Source of the DNA: Rhizodiscina lignyota
Taxonomy: Eukaryota; Ascomycota; Dothideomycetes; Aulographales; Rhizodiscinaceae
NCBI GenBank assembly: GCA_010015805.1
Contig: ML978139.1
Coordinates: forward strand, 62,001 to 126,000
Direction: 5' to 3'
Length of the DNA stretch: 64,000 nucleotides
Under the pieces are notes generated by a model. It saw only the letters and a program-made list of their open reading frames with translations. It searched no databases and was not told the DNA's origin. The first letter of the stretch is position 1. Every line of letters begins with the position of its first letter. Below, one piece after another: positions 22,716-36,301 of this stretch. The translations under genes and the position numbers were made by a program.

Positions 22716-22976
22716 ACGGCAGGCTTGGAGCTCAAAAGAGCTTCCAGAAAGGTATAGAATGAGGGGATGAGAGACGTGGAGGTTGGACAAAAGCTCGTTC
22801 AAGAAGCTGCACAGGCCCTCGAGGTTCCGTCCACAAGGGTCTTCACCTTAATCAGCAACATTTTGCACTACACTGACGTCGGACCGCATTTGAAGCTCAC
22901 AAGCCACCCTTTAAATCTATTCAACCAAAACGATATAAAATATCTTGCCACCAGTTCGTCGCATACCTTGCCGGCC
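22716..22976. promoter_or_regulatory. Bidirectional promoter between AAA ATPase and GET2-like gene
   Basis: The two chosen ATGs are 261 nt apart and point away from each other, so this interval must drive both genes. It is AT-richer than its surroundings near 22910-22945 (AAAACGATATAAAATA, TATA-like for the plus strand). Transcription starts are not determined. Confidence 0.5.
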
Positions 22977-23926
22977 ATGGCAGACTCGTCGCCGGCATCA
23001 TCAGATGTGCCCGACAATGAAACACCCACTCAAAAGCAGGCTCGCCTTCGACGGGAGCGCCGCAATGCCAAAATCCAAGGCGGAGGAGTTGATCGCTTGG
23101 GAAAGATCATGAACGTTAGTGGTAGAACGGCGCCTCCTGTTGCAGATAGTCGTATGTCTAAATCGCTAGGTATTCATTTTCATGTGCTAATTACCTGACA
23201 GCTTCGCAAAGTCCAAAACCTTCCGCAACACCTTCTGGCGCACCTCCTCCCAGCGCTCCCCAACTAGCGGGACAAGCTCCGCGGCAGCCAATGCCAATGC
23301 AAATGCAGGACTTTGACCCGGACATGTCTGATCCGTTCAACACCCCAGGTGCTGCCGGCGCCGACCCAATGATGCGAATGATGCAGCAGATGATGGCACA
23401 AGCGAATGGACAGCAGCAGCCGCAAGGCGCACCAGGAGCCATGGATGAGGACCCAATGTTCAAGCTGATGCAGCAAATGATGGGCGGTGAAAAGGCCCAA
23501 GAAGAGCAGCAACCGCAACCGACATCGTCTGGATACGTCTGGCGAATTGTGCATGCTGTATTCTCGATTCTACTTGCGCTATATGTTGGTATATCGACAG
23601 CATTCACCGGTTCCGAGCTGGCACGTACGCAATCTCAAGGCCTTGGCGCCGAATACGTAGATACGAGGGGACTTGCACATAAATTGTTCTACCTGTTTGC
23701 GACAGCAGAGCTCGTCCTACAAAGCAGTCGATATTTCTTGGAGAAGGGGAGGCTGCAGAGTTCTGGCATAATGGGAACGTTGGGGCAGTTCCTCCCCGAG
23801 CCATTTGCTGGCTATGTGAGGATAGCCGGGAGGTACAGCATCATCTACACCACGATCGTTGCAGACGCAATGGTCATCGTCTTCGTGCTGGGAGCTCTAG
23901 CATGGTGGAATGGCACAGGGTCCTGA
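22977..23926 (+). CDS. GET2/CAML-like subunit of the GET membrane receptor
   Basis: Two exons, 22977-23151 and 23202-23926, give 299 residues. The 50-nt intron (GTATGT...GACAG) joins PVAD-S to PSQSPKPSA. The N-terminus has the conserved basic motif QARLRRERRNAKI (about residues 19-31), which in yeast Get2 binds the ATPase Get3. A Met/Gln/Pro-rich linker follows. The last 120 residues hold three hydrophobic spans (VWRIVHAVFSILLALYVGI, LFYLFATAELVL, IVADAMVIVFVLGALAWW). That is the layout of Get2/CAMLG, which with Get1 inserts tail-anchored proteins into the ER membrane. An upstream in-frame ATG at 22767 would overlap the neighbouring promoter and AAA leader, so I reject it. Confidence 0.83.
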
Positions 23927-24627
23927 ATAGGGTTAGGAGCGAAATCAAGTTGTTCCATATGCGACCAGTTCGAGCCGAAGCAAATGATACGCTATCAAGA
24001 CTGCCTTTCTGAGTAGATCATGACCGTCTAGATTCGGAAAGCTTGTTTATATTGAAACCCTTCCATCCCTGCTTTCGCATAGCGTCGCCATGTACATCCC
24101 CTAACGTGGATCACATGCCAATTGCCGGCCACCTCGCACCAAGGCAAACTGCATATCGGCAGAGGATTTGCACAGAGATGGTGACTCGTTAGCTGGCCTC
24201 GTCTCTGCGCAAGCTCCACATGCCGCGAGCAGCCTTAACGGAGAATTCATTCTTTGCATTGGGGCGAGAAGCCTAAGTGCGCCGCGAGGAGTTGGGCGAT
24301 GGACGGGCAGTGTGGCTTGCCCGACCCATGCTCTCGCCATAGCCTCTAGCTAGCCATCCAGGCACACGAGATCGGAGAACCTGACGCAGGGGCTCCCCGA
24401 ATGTGCCTTCGGAGAGCGACGTGCAGAATCGCGCTGGACCTCTCCATCGCTGTCAATCCCGCTGCGCTCGCTCTGCTATGACGACCAAGGCGCGTCTGGC
24501 GTCTTGAACTGCTCGAACTGCGCTCAATTGCCGTCACCGCTCATGTCTTGCTTCTTCATCACTTGGCCGGGATAGCAACTACACGCGACTCGCCTAAAGG
24601 GCCTCCCACCTCCGAAACTCCAGGAGC
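23927..24627. other. Intergenic, promoter of the Hsp70-like gene
   Basis: About 700 nt with no supported gene. The last 200 nt are C/T-rich leader-like sequence before the Hsp70-like ATG. Confidence 0.45.
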
Positions 24628-26760
24628 ATGAGCAACCCTTCGACCAACGGTGGCAGCAGCTATTCGTACGGCCAGGGAAACAGCCCGGCCGCAAACGGTG
24701 CGAATGGCAAATATCATCCCAATGCACCCAATGGCCCCAATGGCGTCAACAGGGGCTCGAATAATGCGCTGTCGAGAAGCGCGTCCAACTTGTCGCTCAC
24801 CGCAAAGGAGGAGCGACTTATAGTTGGTGTAGACTTTGGGACGACGTACAGCGGGTTCGTGCAAGAAAGTAATTACCACAGTTCCGCAGAACTAATTGGA
24901 GCATTAGAGTTGCGGCTGTCTACAGCGGTACCCCTGAAGAAGTGGACATTATCAAGACGTACGAACTATAATCAAAAGGCCTCCTATACTTTGCGCTGGC
25001 TAACATGGTGCGTGAAGCTGGCCTGGCGGCGAAGCAGACAAAGTCCCCACCGAAATCGGCTACTTTCCTTCTACCTCTCCCTCCAATTCACCCTCTCCGG
25101 CCGCCATTGACAGTGAAACTCCACCGATAACTGTAAAATGGGGCTTCCAGTTCAAACCCGAGGAGCCTCGCCTCCGCTGTATCAAACTCTTCCTCGACCG
25201 CAATCAGAAACTACCGCCGTTTGTATCACCCTTAGATACAGCAGCCCAGCTACGAAAGGCGGAGCGCACCGTCATGGATGCCGTAGCAGACTACCTCACC
25301 CAGATATACAGACATACCATGGCTACATTGACGAGGAGGTATGGAGAGCAATTCATGGCCAAGACGAAGGTCGATTTTGTAATGACCGTCCCGGCTGTGT
25401 GGAGTGATAGCGCAAAGGCGGCCACTCTACAGGCAGCAGAAAGAGCGGGCATGGGGAGTAGACATGATTTGAAACTCATCAGCGAGCCGGAGGCTGCCGC
25501 TGTGTATACGCTCAAAGCCATTCAACCGAACCATCTCAAAATTGGGGACAATTTCATCGTCTGCGACGCAGGAGGAGGTACGGTTGACTTGATCGCCTAC
25601 AAAATTACGCACTTGAATCCTCTGAGAGTCGAAGAGTCGGCTGTGGGCACTGGCGGACTTTGTGGTTCCGCATTCTTGAATTACAGGTTTGAGGACCACG
25701 TCAAGGCAAGGATTGGCGAGGAACGATATACGCAGATGAGAGAAAAGAAGGCGAAGACATGGAATATGGGGCTCAAATATTTCGAAGAGTTTGTGAAGCG
25801 TAATTTTGATGATGAAGAGCATCAGGAGGTTAATGTCCCATTTCCAGGTCTGCCAGATGACGAAGAGGCGGGATTAGACTGCGGTTTCATGGTCATGTCT
25901 GGTGAACAGGTCAAAGAAATCTTCGATCCGGTCGTTGCGAACGTAATAGAGTTAGTCGAGGGTCAAGTTGATACGATTAGAGAAAAAGGTGGATCAGTGA
26001 CGGGAATAGTACTTGTCGGCGGGTTTGGACAGTCGAATTACATGTACGTCCTCAACCTCCCCGACTACCCAAACGGAGAAGACTGACCAACGGCAACAGG
26101 TACAAGCGCATGAAGGCGCACTTCAATTCGGCTCCACCGCCGCCCTACACCGAAAGACCGACTCACGCTGTAGCAACCACTCCCCAAACCCAAGCCATAG
26201 AGGTCATGCAACCCATCTACGCTTGGACCTCTGTCGTGCGCGGTGCGGTGCTCCGCGGTCTCGAAGGCAGCATGGTGGTCTCGCGTCGGGCGCGCCTGCA
26301 TTACGGCACCTCGTACGCTACGGTCTTCGACGAGACCCGGCACCCTATGAAAGACCGGTATTGGTCCCCCTTGTGGGAGCGCTGGATGGTGTCGGATCGC
26401 ATGCAGTGGCACATTGCCAAAGGCGAGCAGATCTCCGAGCAGACGCCTATCTCCTTCCACTATACGAGGAATTTCCGTCCAGGTCAGAGTCTTGTTGTAG
26501 AGGACGACTTGATTGCGTGCGCCGACGACGTAGCTCCGGATGCATTTGACACCAATAAAGGGCTGATCAATGTCTGCACGCTGACGACAGATCTATCGGC
26601 CGTTCCGAGGCAATTGTTCACAAGACTGACGACGACGAAGGGAGTGGAGTTCGATAATCTAGATTTCACGCTCGACATGCACATTGAGAGCGCGGGGTTG
26701 GTCTTCGAGTTGAGGGTTGACGGGGTGAGGTACGGGCAGGTCCACGCGAAGTTTAACTAA
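24628..26760 (+). CDS. Hsp70-like ATPase (HSPA12-type, actin-like fold)
   Basis: Four exons (24628-24854, 24908-24958, 25018-26043, 26100-26760) encode 654 residues. The second exon is only 51 nt. Splicing it in restores DFGTTYSGVAAVYSGTPEEV and KTWPGGEADKVPTEIGY. The first ~60 residues are low complexity, rich in Ser, Gly and Asn. The nucleotide-binding fold shows phosphate-1 (VGVDFGTTYSG, near residue 69), VDFVMTVPAVWS, SEPEAAAVYTL, phosphate-2 (IVCDAGGGTVDLIAYK) and the adenosine loop GIVLVGGFGQSNYM. The C-terminal ~220 residues lack the canonical Hsp70 substrate-binding sequence, as in the expanded HSPA12-like family common in fungi. Probably a cytosolic ATPase or chaperone-like protein; no client is known. 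The order of motifs and complete splice phases make the model reliable. Confidence 0.88.
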
Positions 26761-27067
26761 TTGTGATGGTGCTGAAGGAGCAAAGAGGTGTCTGGATGGA
26801 TCCTTTGTTTTCTGTCGTGCTTGGAGTTGTTTTCTTTTTGGGCTCCCATGTGCCTTTGGCGCCCTTGGGGTAGGTCGTTAGTGTTTTAAGACGTGAGTCT
26901 TGAGTCCGGATGGATCTGGTTGGGCGGATATAACATGGTGCCTGGCGCCCAAGGGACACCTCGAAAAGTGGAACCTCTTTTGTGTATTTGTATATAATAT
27001 ACCGGACAATGTCTTCACAATTCATACTCTCTTCTGTCAAGCCAATCAGCGCTCCTTCCTTCGTATT
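26761..27067. other. Convergent 3' region
   Basis: About 300 nt between the stop codons of the Hsp70-like gene (plus) and the sugar transporter (minus). No gene seen; it should contain both 3' untranslated regions. Confidence 0.5.
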
Positions 27068-28755
27068 TTACACAGTTTTGTCCGTCGTGCCAACATGCTC
27101 CGTCGTCACGATGCTGCCCTTCCTCTCAATTGCTTCCACCCTTTGATCAAGCTCGTATGATGTGAATTCGCTTTTGTTCATGGTTGGAACGAACAATGGC
27201 GCATTATCGAACCTATTGCTGCGCGTTAACAGGTTATTCACAACAGGTGGATACAGTCACTTACAGCCAATTCATTTCCTCCAACGGCCGCTTCGCAGTC
27301 TCTGGCATCAGCGCCCAGAAGAACAGTGCGTTAGTGAAATTGCAAACAATGAACAGGATATACCATCTCCATTTGATGGTGACCATCGCAGTAGATGTCG
27401 TCTGCCCGATCATGGTGTTGAAAGCAAAGCTCGTCATAGTCGCAATGGAAATGCCCTTGCTTCTCGTCCTGGTGTCGAATATCTCCGCAGGGATGATCCA
27501 CGACAGTGGGCCACAAGTGGCGCTGAAGCAGAAGTTGTAGAGCCAGGTCATGACAATGAAGCCCCAGGCAGCACTGCTGTTGCCCGATACACCTGGCGGG
27601 AACTGTACGATGAGGATAGTGGCGATGATGAACGTCACCATGTTGCCGAGATTGCCGAGAATCAGAGGCCATCGGCGCCCAGTGTAATCAATGAAGAGCA
27701 TGCAGAGGAATTGTGCGAAGAGAGCAATGAACGAGCTTATGGCTTGGTATTCGAGCGTCTTTTCCGTGCTGATACCCAGCTGGCCATATATAACGGGGCT
27801 GTAATACTGAATTGAGAACAATATTAGCAGTTGTCGTATTATACGAAGAGGGAGTAGAGTACCTGGATTGCCGAGACACCAGTCATCTGCACAGAAGCTT
27901 GCAACGAGCACGCCAGGAAGAGCCGACGGAAAGAAGATTTGTTTCGGAAGAGCTCGACGTATGACTTGGCCTCGTGTTCATGCTCGAATGTGATTGCTTC
28001 CTGAATCTGCTCATATTCGGCTCGAACCCATGCGTCGTTCTCATCGCCGTGAGCGTGCAACTTCGCAAGCGTCTTGAGGCCTTCATCCGGCCGTCCGTGG
28101 TCGATGAGCCAACGCGGAGATTCGGGAAACAGAAGGATAAGAAGCGCCAGAACGCCAGCTGGTATGATCTGGATACCTAGGCCGATGCGCCACTGCCCCT
28201 GATCACTGTTTGCAATATTAATGACCTCGCCTAGTCGATATCAGTATGGTTAATTCTGTGATTACAGTCTTTACCCGTACCGTAAGAGAGCCACGCCGCG
28301 ATGAGCGAGCCAACACCCAACATGAATTGTTGTAGGGAGGTAACTCGACCTCTGATGCTCGGATGGGTCACTTCTGCCTGGTACATCGGGATGATCATCA
28401 CAAGAAACCCCACCCCCAAGCCCGAAATGCATCGTCCAGCATACAGATAACCCAGGTTCTGGGCTCCAGTCTGCAAGCCACCCCCAAGCAAGAAGATGAC
28501 GGCTCCAAGCAGGATCGTCTTCTTTCGTCCGATCCAGTCGCCAGCGGGTCCTGCTAATCCAGCGCCAACGAACGCACCGCCAGTGAAGACGGAAACGACT
28601 GCGCCGGTCTCAGAGGACGTCGGATTGAACTTGGCGATAAATGCCTTTGAGGAGACGACTTCCGCAATAATACCAAGATCATAGCCGAACAAGACAGAGC
28701 CGAGAGAGGCAAAGACTGAAATGAGGAACTGGTACCACTTTGGTGGAATCGCCAT
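27068..28755 (-). CDS. MFS sugar transporter
   Basis: Four minus-strand exons (28755-28275, 28230-27863, 27806-27265, 27212-27068) encode 511 residues. The start is MAIPPKWYQFL, not the upstream in-frame ATG at 28803. Introns are 44, 56 and 52 nt. The last exon is easily missed: it joins LEEMNWL to FDNAPLFVP, the usual end of this family. Sugar-porter signatures are all present: GYDLGII in helix 1, GDWIGRKKTILLG, GRCISGLGVGF, PESPRWLIDHGRPDEG, DYTGRRWPLI and PETAKRPLEEMN. Twelve hydrophobic spans are expected, so it sits in the plasma membrane and imports a hexose or pentose by proton symport. It shares its promoter with a GH51 arabinofuranosidase, which suggests L-arabinose or a related pentose as substrate; that is inference. 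Confidence 0.9.
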
Positions 28756-29291
28756 GGTGAGACAGAACAGCTTCAACGCCGGATGGAAAATAATTGAACA
28801 CACAGGAACGGGCTCACTTCACAGAAGGAAAAACTGAAATTACAATTACCGATCTGCATATATAGGACACAACACGGGGGCGTCATTGCTTCGCAATGTG
28901 ATATCCCGTATGCAAACCCTTAAAATCCACCCCGGTCTTCCAGTGTCTGGTTCGACGGCTCTAGGCCGTCACGCGGACATGGATCCGAAGATGTTCAAGT
29001 TGCGGGGAACTGCACAATTCAACGAGAGGCTCTTCTCGATATCCTGCCCAGTGTGAGAGAAGCACGACGTGATGCTGAGCTAGGGTTGGCGCCAGGTTTT
29101 CGGAAGAGCCGAGGAGGCCGGCAGGAGAATACGGTTATTCCACCAATGAGAGTGGAGCAGATGCTCGGGATATCTTTACAAGGCCATTGCTCCAATTGCG
29201 AGAGTGAGAGCTGCTCAAGCATCACTGCCGACCAGTTGGCCGTGGAGAGAATTTGCAATTTTCAGATTCTTCCTCAACGAACCCGGACGCC
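28756..29291. promoter_or_regulatory. Shared promoter of sugar transporter and GH51 gene
   Basis: A 536-nt divergent promoter. A TATATA box lies at 28859-28864, about 105 nt before the transporter ATG. Two matches to the CreA/Mig1 consensus SYGGRG are visible: GCGGGG at 29003-29008 and CCGGGG on the minus strand at 28930-28935. These would fit carbon repression of both genes, but six-base matches are weak evidence. No XlnR-type GGCTAAA site was seen. Confidence 0.4.
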
Positions 29292-30990
<1,699 letters not shown>

Positions 30991-31031
30991 TGAGCTTCAA
31001 GGTCATTGGCGTTGCGATACACCTAGACATG

Positions 31032-32249
31032 CTAAAGATGAAGTTTGCTCTCAAGATCATCCCACCTCCCTCTCCGTAATGTGTCCAGCTCTCGAAGCTT
31101 AGCAAGCCAGTCTCGCATTTCTCGCGTTGTCACGTATTTGTTGCCACCTTCTATATCCAGGTATGTTGCGGCATACTGCAGCAAAGCTAGATATATGAAC
31201 TTGCAGTCTTCGTCAACCTGGAGCATTTCCTTGATGCGGTCCATTTCACGCTCGAAGTAGATTACGCGGTCGTGATTCGTGAAATCGCGAACAATTACAG
31301 TTTCAACGCTGGAATTCGGCGATATCGTGCCCATAAGGAAAGCATGATAGTCCCACGCCGACTGGTTGAACGGGTCCGTAAGGGCGGTCTGGATGAGCTC
31401 CAGCTCTTCGTCCAGCATTTTCCGGCGAGCGACATTGTCCGCTTTTCGCTCATCCAAGAGCCTTGGAATCAGCTTGCTTCTGTTGTGCCATGCGGAGAAG
31501 TTCTTCAGGCCGGAATATATCATTTTCGTTGTATACGCAAACTCGTCCTCCACCATGCTTACCCTAGCTCCACTCTTCTCAGAGAGGCGCTCCAGGCTGG
31601 CTACGACAGTGCGCCTGTAACTCCAGCCGTGGAAGTTCCTCTCATCTCGTGCCAGCATTTTGCTGACAAGTCCCAACTCTTTCTGCCAGAACGATACTGC
31701 CACTGCTGTGGGCAAACGCTGCTCCGCCTCTTCGAGTAGCCACCTCCTGTAATTCCATATCCAGTAGCATTTTGGGAACTCAATGAGTAGTCCCACCAGC
31801 AGACGGAGATCGTCAGATATGAGATCGAGAATTCTTTGTTGTTTTGGAGGGAGTTGGTTATCTTCGGTCGTTTCGGAGGTGCTCGGTTCCTCCGTAAACT
31901 GATGTTGGAGGATTAGGCGGCGATGGTTCCAGATGGTATAGTATTCGGGGTTTTTGGAAAGTAGCTTCGTAGTGAGGGCAAGTACTTCGATCGTATACTC
32001 CCGCTCTGAAATCTGTACAGCATCTGTCAGTCATGTCCGCTTTCTCCGTTGTGGTTAACATGACGCGTTCGCGAACCTTGGCGTTTACCAGCTCCACCAA
32101 GCTCTGATATTCCTGTATCTTCTTCTGCTCCTTTGCGGTATCACGACTACCCGAGCCTGCAACTCTCGGCACACCGTGCTAAAACATGTCAGTCGGTCTT
32201 GCTATTGTAGAGCGTGTCGGCAATCTTGGTGAGCACTCACACTTGCCAT
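31032..32249 (-). CDS. BET4: Rab geranylgeranyltransferase alpha subunit (Bet4-like)
   Basis: Three minus-strand exons: a 9-nt first exon, 32249-32241 (ATG GCA AGT), then 32178-32077 and 32012-31032, giving 363 residues starting MASHGVPRVAG. The tiny first exon is supported by its GTGAGT donor and by the family's usual MASHGVPR start. The protein carries repeated PPTA-type motifs with the conserved Trp pattern: NPEYYTIWNHRRLIL, CYWIWNYRRWLLE, NFHGWSYRR, NFSAWHNRSKLI and NQSAWDYHAFLM. Bet4 pairs with Bet2 and, with the escort protein Mrs6/REP, adds geranylgeranyl groups to Rab GTPases in the cytosol. Its stop codon is only 41 nt from the stop of the convergent GH51 gene, so their 3' ends must overlap. 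Confidence 0.92.
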
Positions 32250-32774
32250 AGTGCTTGGAATGTTGTAAGAAGATTAGTGGTCGTCGCTGCCTCAAAGGTA
32301 GAAGAGCGGAAGAGGCGGAGCTCAACAATGGCGCGCCTTCGCGCGATTCACCTCGTTTCACATTCTTCTGTTCCTCTTGTTTCTCTTCCGTCGAATATCT
32401 TTCAGTGAAAACCGTTGCTGCATACTAATCCCAGGATACCGACCGCAACAAAACATCACGGAGTGATGGGACGGCCCCCGTTTGTCTAATGCACCAGCTC
32501 GACATCGTGCTACATTTCACCTCACTGGACTGGCCGTCACTCGTTATCGGAGAGCTTCTTTCTCAGGCTCACATTCATACAGCTCAAGCTATTTTCCTAC
32601 TCGGTTCACACCTCATGCCACACATCCTAGGCAGGCTGCTCCACAAATCACATGAAGGCACCGAGCTGCATTCCTTGTAACAGCTCAGACAAAATCTTCT
32701 CGAAGACAATACCTAGATCCTGATTCGGACGACCGTGTGCCAGCGGTACCGGGTTGAGACGCACTAATTACACC
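32250..32774. promoter_or_regulatory. Divergent promoter of BET4 and the APC/C activator
   Basis: A 525-nt interval between two outward-facing ATGs. No ORF or RNA gene is supported, and no recognised motif stands out. Confidence 0.4.
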
Positions 32775-35662
32775 ATGGAAATTTTTCCCACGACGCCCTT
32801 TCCATCCGGAAGCGGTTTGCTCACGCCTCCCGATTCTACGGGAAAGGTCTTCAGTACACCAGATCGTACACCTCGTGATTCTGATCACTCCTTTGAGCGG
32901 CCCCGATTATCAAAGCAGAGGAAATACTGCCAGTTGCCATCAGAGAATGATCCAGACGTTCCAGATCACCGGCAATTCCATTCGATCGGCAAATCAAAGC
33001 CTTTATGGAGGCACGCTATCAGCTTGAATCTTCTGACACCCCCGTCAACACCTCCATCGAAGCCCCAACGGAAAGCATCTTCTCGACGAAGAGCCACCTT
33101 CGCACAGTTTCGACGCGAGTTACAGTCGACTTACAACAGACAACTTGATAGATCAGCCAACAACCGCTCAGCCCATGTGGCACCTGCGCTCGTTCAGTTC
33201 GATGGAGCCAGTGACAGGCTAAGTGAATGCTCTGTTCATGATAAAGAGCTAGAAGCGGCATCAACTCCTCAAGAATATCTGCCTCTTCCGTCTTCGCCCA
33301 TCCAATCACCCGTCCAATCTCCCTCTCGGGTAGCCAGCCACACTCACTTCCAGGTCGATTTGAAATCTCCTAGCAATTGTCCCCTTCCAATACCTCAGTT
33401 ATCTGGCCTCGATACGCCAACGCCACTTAGTCGGGCCATACCCGCTCAGGGTGCCTTTCCCTTCCCCAGCCAAGGACGCGAAGTTAGCAGTCTTTCCCCA
33501 CTTGCTGTTAGATCGTCTCGGCCTCAGTCACTGCCAACACAGCGATTTAACAGCCCTATTTCGCCATCCCGTACTAGAAGATTCAGCGGAGGACTCGACC
33601 GATTTATTCCAGAGCGAAGTCCAACAGGCACTGCTCATGAAACCTTTCGACTTGGCAAACCACCCGACCAACTTGCCGATTGCGAAAGGATGTTTCGGCG
33701 ACAGCAGGTAAATCAAGATCCATTCAGGAGCCCTTCCAGAAGATCACGGGGACAGACTCAGGTTATTAGTCGTTTGCCGACTGCTGCCGTTGGCTCAACC
33801 ACTGTGGTCACAAATGGCGTCGGTACGCCTTCCCAGCAGACGACGGGTGGGCTCCGCCAATTTAGCGCTGGTGCTATCTGGAGCATTGGAAGCGCCACAA
33901 TGGGGGACAGTGTCCCCGGCATACCCGACGGAAGAGGTGGGCTCCTTGGTAGTGGAACGAATGCACCTCTCTACTCGTCTAATTTTCTCAGTCAAACAGA
34001 CTCTAGAAGAGAACTTGAGCTGTATGAGAGTCGACTTGCCCTGGCTTTTGACATCGACCAGACCAGCAGAGTGTTAAGCTCACCAGAGTCATCCGATGGA
34101 TCACCTCAACGTCTCTCGAAATCAGGAGCTAGCAGTCCCCACACTCCAGTGAAACTGCGAGCACAGGATGTCCAAGGGAATATAGTCTGGAGAGACAATA
34201 CGTGGTCCCGAGATGGGAATGTTACGCGTAAATTCATCGCCTTGGACAGTATGTCGGAGGATCTGGCTAATTCCCTCTCAGTGCCGTCGAAGCCAACAAA
34301 GCCAAAGAAGCCCGTCCCTGTTATCCCTTTTAGATAAGTAACACAGCTCATACTATTAGCAAGCAGCTTATTGAAAATACAGTTTTGGACGCCCCGTCAT
34401 TGCGAGATGACTACTATTGCTCACTTTTGGCGTACTGTGTGACTGCCAGATGCCTTGCGGTAGGACTCGGCAATCACGTATATCTCTGGTCGGAAGCACG
34501 TGGAGTCAATACTCCTGAAAGTCTCAATGTCTTCGCAACTTCGCATGTCACTTCACTGGACTTTTCTTCCATCCAAGGTGGCAATAGCATTCTGGCGGTC
34601 GGTCGTGCGGATGGGCGAGTGGTACTTTGGAACCCTTCAGATGACCATCCGCGCTTCAATACCAAGCAGCCAAACCCAGTCTCATGCCTCTCTTTTAGGC
34701 CAAACGTTATCAAGCGAGCGTCTACGCGAGACTCGCATCTCGTTGTAGATACTGAAGAGCTCCTCATCGGTGATGAGATCGGTCACGTCTATTTGTATGC
34801 CATTGAATGGCCAAGCGAGAGCGATCGAGACCTATTTAATTGGTCAGGCGCAATGACGTTGATCGCTCGCGTCGATGTTCATGCCCAGCAGATCTGTGGC
34901 CTGGCCTGGTCCGTTGACGGTGATTTCTTCGCATCAGGTGGAAATGATAACGTCTGCGCCATTTTCGAGACGAAGAAAATCCTGCGCCACGACACTGCCA
35001 CAGCACAAAGCCCCCTTACCATGCACATAGCATCCAATGGCGACAGATCCTGGACAGTAGCTCCTGAGAACGGTGCTGTGCTCTCAATATCCGAGGCTCA
35101 CATCAAGCACAAATGGACGCTCAATGCCGCAGTGAAAGCTATCGCGTTCTGTCCGTGGCAGCGAGGCCTTCTCGCAATAGGCGGCGGATCTAACGATCGC
35201 TGCATCCACTTTTACCACACCATCTCTGGTGCGTGCCTTGCAACGATCGATTGCAGCGCGCAAATTACAAGCCTCATCTGGAGCACGAGTCGCCGCGAAA
35301 TATGTGCCACTTTTGGATTCGCGCAGCCGGAGCATCCGTATCGAATCGCGGTATTCGCATGGCCGAGCTGCGAACAGGTGGTTGCCATTCCATGGTTCGA
35401 CGAGCACAGAGCGCTGTACGCGATCTCTTATCCTGGTGGACCAAATGTGGGCAGAAAGAAAGGTGAAGGGGGTGCCTGGTGGAGTCGGACAGCGGAAGAA
35501 GGATGTATCGTCGTGGCAACGAGCGATGCGAGTATCAAGTTTCACGAGGTTTGGAGTGAGGAGAGGAGAGCTACTGCTGGTGGGAAAGGATTGCTAGGTG
35601 GGAGTGATATCTTGGAAAGCCTGCACGGAGTTGATCAAAGGGGAAATGATAGCATCCGATGA
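32775..35662 (+). CDS. Cdc20/Cdh1/Ama1-type APC/C activator
   Basis: Two large coding blocks, 32775 to about 34332 and about 34383 to 35662. The start CACCATGG is an ideal context. The N-terminal half is Ser/Pro-rich and disordered, with a C-box-like DRFIPERSP near residue 275. The C-terminal half is a WD40 propeller of the Cdc20/Fizzy family (VIPFR then LDAPSLRDDYYCSLLAY, LAVGLGNHVYLWSEARG, ICGLAWSVDGDFFASGGND). The protein ends in Ile-Arg, the tail that docks onto the APC/C. The Ser-rich N-terminus and divergent propeller suggest the meiotic Ama1 class. Between the blocks a TAA follows directly after VIPFR. The ~50-nt spacer has a normal ACAG acceptor but no GT donor; a GA..AG intron (34333-34382) is the only in-frame solution I found. 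The gene may therefore be damaged or use an unusual splice site. Confidence 0.8.
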
Positions 35663-36301
35663 GCCTGGATTCTCGGTTGAGCCCGTCCACAAACGTCAAC
35701 ATGGAGCCGGGGATACTGCCGAGACAAGATAGCCATCAGCGTTGCGCTGTATCTTCTGGTTTGGGTCGTTTGCGGCGAAAGGTATTATTAGATTGAGCGT
35801 ATATCATTGGTGGTGTCGCTTGCAACAGAGTTCCTATCCTCAGCCACTACATCTCTAAATGCTCCGCCCTAAAACCGTTATCAGCAATGCGAACTCTAGT
35901 AGAACATGAATTAGGTATGCCTCTTCAATACATAAGTAATCGTCATGATTGATGCCAACACCTGTAGCGAAGTTCGGACCAATGACATGCTGATATAATC
36001 GTTCGACCCTGCAGGTGGGCCTGGATGCTCGAAGGGGATGCGTTGCCGAACCAAACCTTGGAGGCATTGCGAATCCTCAAACTCAGCGAATTGTGCACTC
36101 TCCCTACGTTGCATTTTACGCTCATTCTCTGTAATTGTATTCTGAACTACGGAGTATAGCCCTCGCTTTCATCAGTTCTTAACATTGAGTTCGCGGTAAA
36201 ACGCAACGCGCTCTTGACGCGCAAGCTCCGCACCCGACGAAGTACAATGCTATCATCAGCTTCTTGCAGATAACGGACGCGTGCATAGAAGTCGCACAAA
36301 G
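35663..36301. other. Intergenic, nothing recognised
   Basis: About 640 nt between two plus-strand genes. No supported gene. A GTTCGACCC match near 35999 lacks the rest of a tRNA. Confidence 0.5.

Noticed and set aside
35990-36010. GTTCGACCC match resembling a tRNA B box
   Set aside because: No A box upstream at a suitable distance and no acceptor-stem pairing.
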